Below are positions 63,031 to 64,000 of a DNA stretch of 64,000 nucleotides, piece after piece (position 1 is the first letter of the stretch; every line of letters begins with the position of its first letter). A program made the position numbers and the translations under genes. A model generated the notes under the pieces. The model searched no databases and was not told the origin of the DNA. It saw only the letters and a program-made list of their open reading frames with translations. The stretch is from Acidimicrobiales bacterium. GTDB taxonomy: Bacteria > Actinomycetota > Acidimicrobiia > Acidimicrobiales > Acidimicrobilacustridaceae. The DNA is taken from the NCBI GenBank assembly GCA_025455885.1, contig JALOLR010000010.1, positions 1 through 64,000 on the forward strand, in the 5' to 3' direction.

Positions 63031-63854
63031 CCGGCACGCTGGTGCTCGTCGCCACCCCCATCGGCAACCTCGCCGACCTGAGCCCGAGGGCCGTCGAGGA
63101 GCTCGGGCGCGCCGACGTCGTGGCCTGCGAGGACACCCGGCGCACCGGGCGTCTGCTCGCCCACATCGGGGTGCGGGCTCCGAGACTGCTCGTCGTCAAC
63201 GACCACACGGAACCCACCGCGGTCCGCGAGGTGCTGGCCGCCCTCGACGCAGGCCGCCGGGTGGCGGTGGTCAGCGACGCCGGGACGCCGGGGATCTCCG
63301 ATCCCGGCGAGCGGCTCGTCGCCGCGGCGGGCGACGCCGGGCACCGCGTCGAGGTGGTCCCGGGCCCCTCGGCGGCGCTGGCCGCGCTGGTGGTCAGCGG
63401 ACTGGCGACGGGGCGGTTCGTGTTCGAGGGGTTCCTGCCCCGCAAGGGCTCCGGGCGCACCGAGCGTCTCGCCGTCGTGGCGGCCGAGTCGCGCACCGCG
63501 GTGCTCTACGAGGCCCCGCACCGCCTCGCCCGGACGCTCGCCGACCTCGCCGACGCGTGCGGGCCCACCCGTCGGGTGGTGCTGGCCCGCGAGCTGACCA
63601 AGCTCCACGAGGAGGTCTGGCGGGGATCGCTGGCGGGAGCGGTGGAGCGCTGCGCGCAGGTCGAACCCCGCGGCGAGTACGTGGTGGTGCTCGCCGGGGC
63701 GCCCTCGCCCCCGGCGGCCACCGACGAGGACCTCCGCGCCGCGGTGGCCGCCGCCCGGGCCCGGGGGGCGAGCACCCGCGACGCGGTCAGCGAGGTCGCC
63801 GACGCGATGGGCGTGTCGAAGCGACGCGTCTACGCGGTGGCCCTGGCGACCTGA
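63027..63854 (+). CDS. rsmI: 16S rRNA (cytidine-1402-2'-O)-methyltransferase RsmI
   Basis: A 275-residue SAM-dependent methyltransferase of the tetrapyrrole-methylase fold that modifies C1402 of 16S rRNA. LVATPIGNLADLSPRAVEEL, VVACEDTRRTGRLL, VVSDAGTPGISDPGERLV, VPGPSAALAALVVSGL and FVFEGFLPRKG are the successive family motifs. GTG 63027 is coupled to the DUF192 gene by a 4-base overlap. It converges with the partial gene at the right edge. Confidence 0.95.
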   Translation: MTGTLVLVATPIGNLADLSPRAVEELGRADVVACEDTRRTGRLLAHIGVRAPRLLVVNDHTEPTAVREVLAALDAGRRVAVVSDAGTPGISDPGERLVAAAGDAGHRVEVVPGPSAALAALVVSGLATGRFVFEGFLPRKGSGRTERLAVVAAESRTAVLYEAPHRLARTLADLADACGPTRRVVLARELTKLHEEVWRGSLAGAVERCAQVEPRGEYVVVLAGAPSPPAATDEDLRAAVAAARARGASTRDAVSEVADAMGVSKRRVYAVALAT

Positions 63855-63867
63855 CCGGCGGAGCCGC

Positions 63868-64000
63868 TCAGCCGGCGGGCGGGGTGGCCGGCTGCGGGGA
63901 GAGCGCCGAGAGCGTCACGAAGCCGTTGTTGAATCCCTGCACGTCGTCGATCGGAGCGGTGAGGGTGGACAGGCAGTCCTGGGCGGTGATGCTCAGGTCG
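63868..64000 (-). CDS. C-terminus of an unidentified protein, cut by window edge
   Basis: The last 43 codons before TGA at 63868 read DLSITAQDCLSTLTAPIDDVQGFNNGFVTLSALS and end in a Pro/Ala/Gly tail. The frame is open to the right edge. The composition (Thr, Gln and Asn with few Arg) suggests a secreted or surface protein, but no family can be named from this piece. Confidence 0.5.
   Translation of the reverse strand, partial: DLSITAQDCLSTLTAPIDDVQGFNNGFVTLSALSPQPATPPAG

Overview
The window is a very GC-rich, gene-dense stretch of an actinobacterial chromosome. The evidence is many GTG starts, NTGA start/stop overlaps, abundant LLM-class flavin (probably F420) enzymes, a WS/DGAT acyltransferase, the GlgE alpha-glucan pathway, an MptB-like mannosyltransferase, the tiny actinobacterial ribosomal protein bL37, and almost no spacing between genes. 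The mix (many LLM, acyl-CoA and amidohydrolase-type genes without mycolic-acid or sporulation genes) would fit Acidimicrobiia such as relatives of Iamia or Ilumatobacter, but that placement is inference. No gene-free stretch exceeds 300 bases. I see no tRNA, rRNA, CRISPR array, prophage or riboswitch. The only mobile-element trace is the tail of an IS110-like transposase at the left edge.

Layout. 1-13.7 kb: transposase tail, amidase, a coupled thioesterase/LLM oxidoreductase pair, a DUF4914 protein with a PEPCK-like P-loop, a 105-residue protein ending in a sliding-clamp-binding motif coupled to a second LLM enzyme, a membrane Ser/Thr kinase divergent from a 56-residue protein, WS/DGAT, a DsbA-like protein, PAP2 phosphatase coupled to a Cas4-like nuclease, an alpha/beta hydrolase and an NTF2-like protein. 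13.7-21.8 kb: cation/proton antiporter, large FtsX-type permease, MFE2-like SDR, a third LLM enzyme and a nitronate monooxygenase-like protein. 21.9-26.2 kb: an acidic membrane protein, a DUF983-Nudix-DUF2332 operon with a second, divergent DUF983 gene, and a chagasin-like lipoprotein. 26.3-36.2 kb: acyl-CoA dehydrogenase, PH-like membrane protein, amidohydrolase, UPF0104 membrane protein, CoA transferase, a 3Fe-4S ferredoxin with its reductase, Nudix, YhhN and a glutamate-synthase-like FMN protein.

36.2-51.0 kb is the clearest functional block. GlgE, a TreS-maltokinase fusion, MalQ and GlgB lie head to tail, the last three coupled by GTGA overlaps. Together they convert trehalose to maltose, maltose 1-phosphate, linear alpha-glucan and branched alpha-glucan. 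MptB and a GT87-like transferase follow, and GlgX lies on the opposite strand to take the glucan apart. 51.0-64.0 kb: M1 aminopeptidase divergent from a PfkB kinase, a dienoyl-CoA-isomerase-like crotonase, a ferric-reductase-like protein followed by a 29-residue membrane peptide, then an operon PHP/HhH protein - bL37 - prolyl oligopeptidase - QueF, divergent from YchF - DUF192 - RsmI. The C-terminus of an unidentified protein ends the window.

Two signals run through the whole window. First, about twenty starts are preceded at 6-9 nt by a TANNNT hexamer, which suggests widespread leaderless transcription. One intergenic region (53677-53686) appears to use a single TA step for two opposite -10 elements. 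Second, genes within operons overlap by NTGA, including a probable CTG start (CTGA) for the prolyl oligopeptidase. I found no clear-cut new multi-gene system. The most promising unexplained items are the clamp-motif protein, the DUF983/Nudix/DUF2332 locus, the DUF4914 protein and several microproteins.
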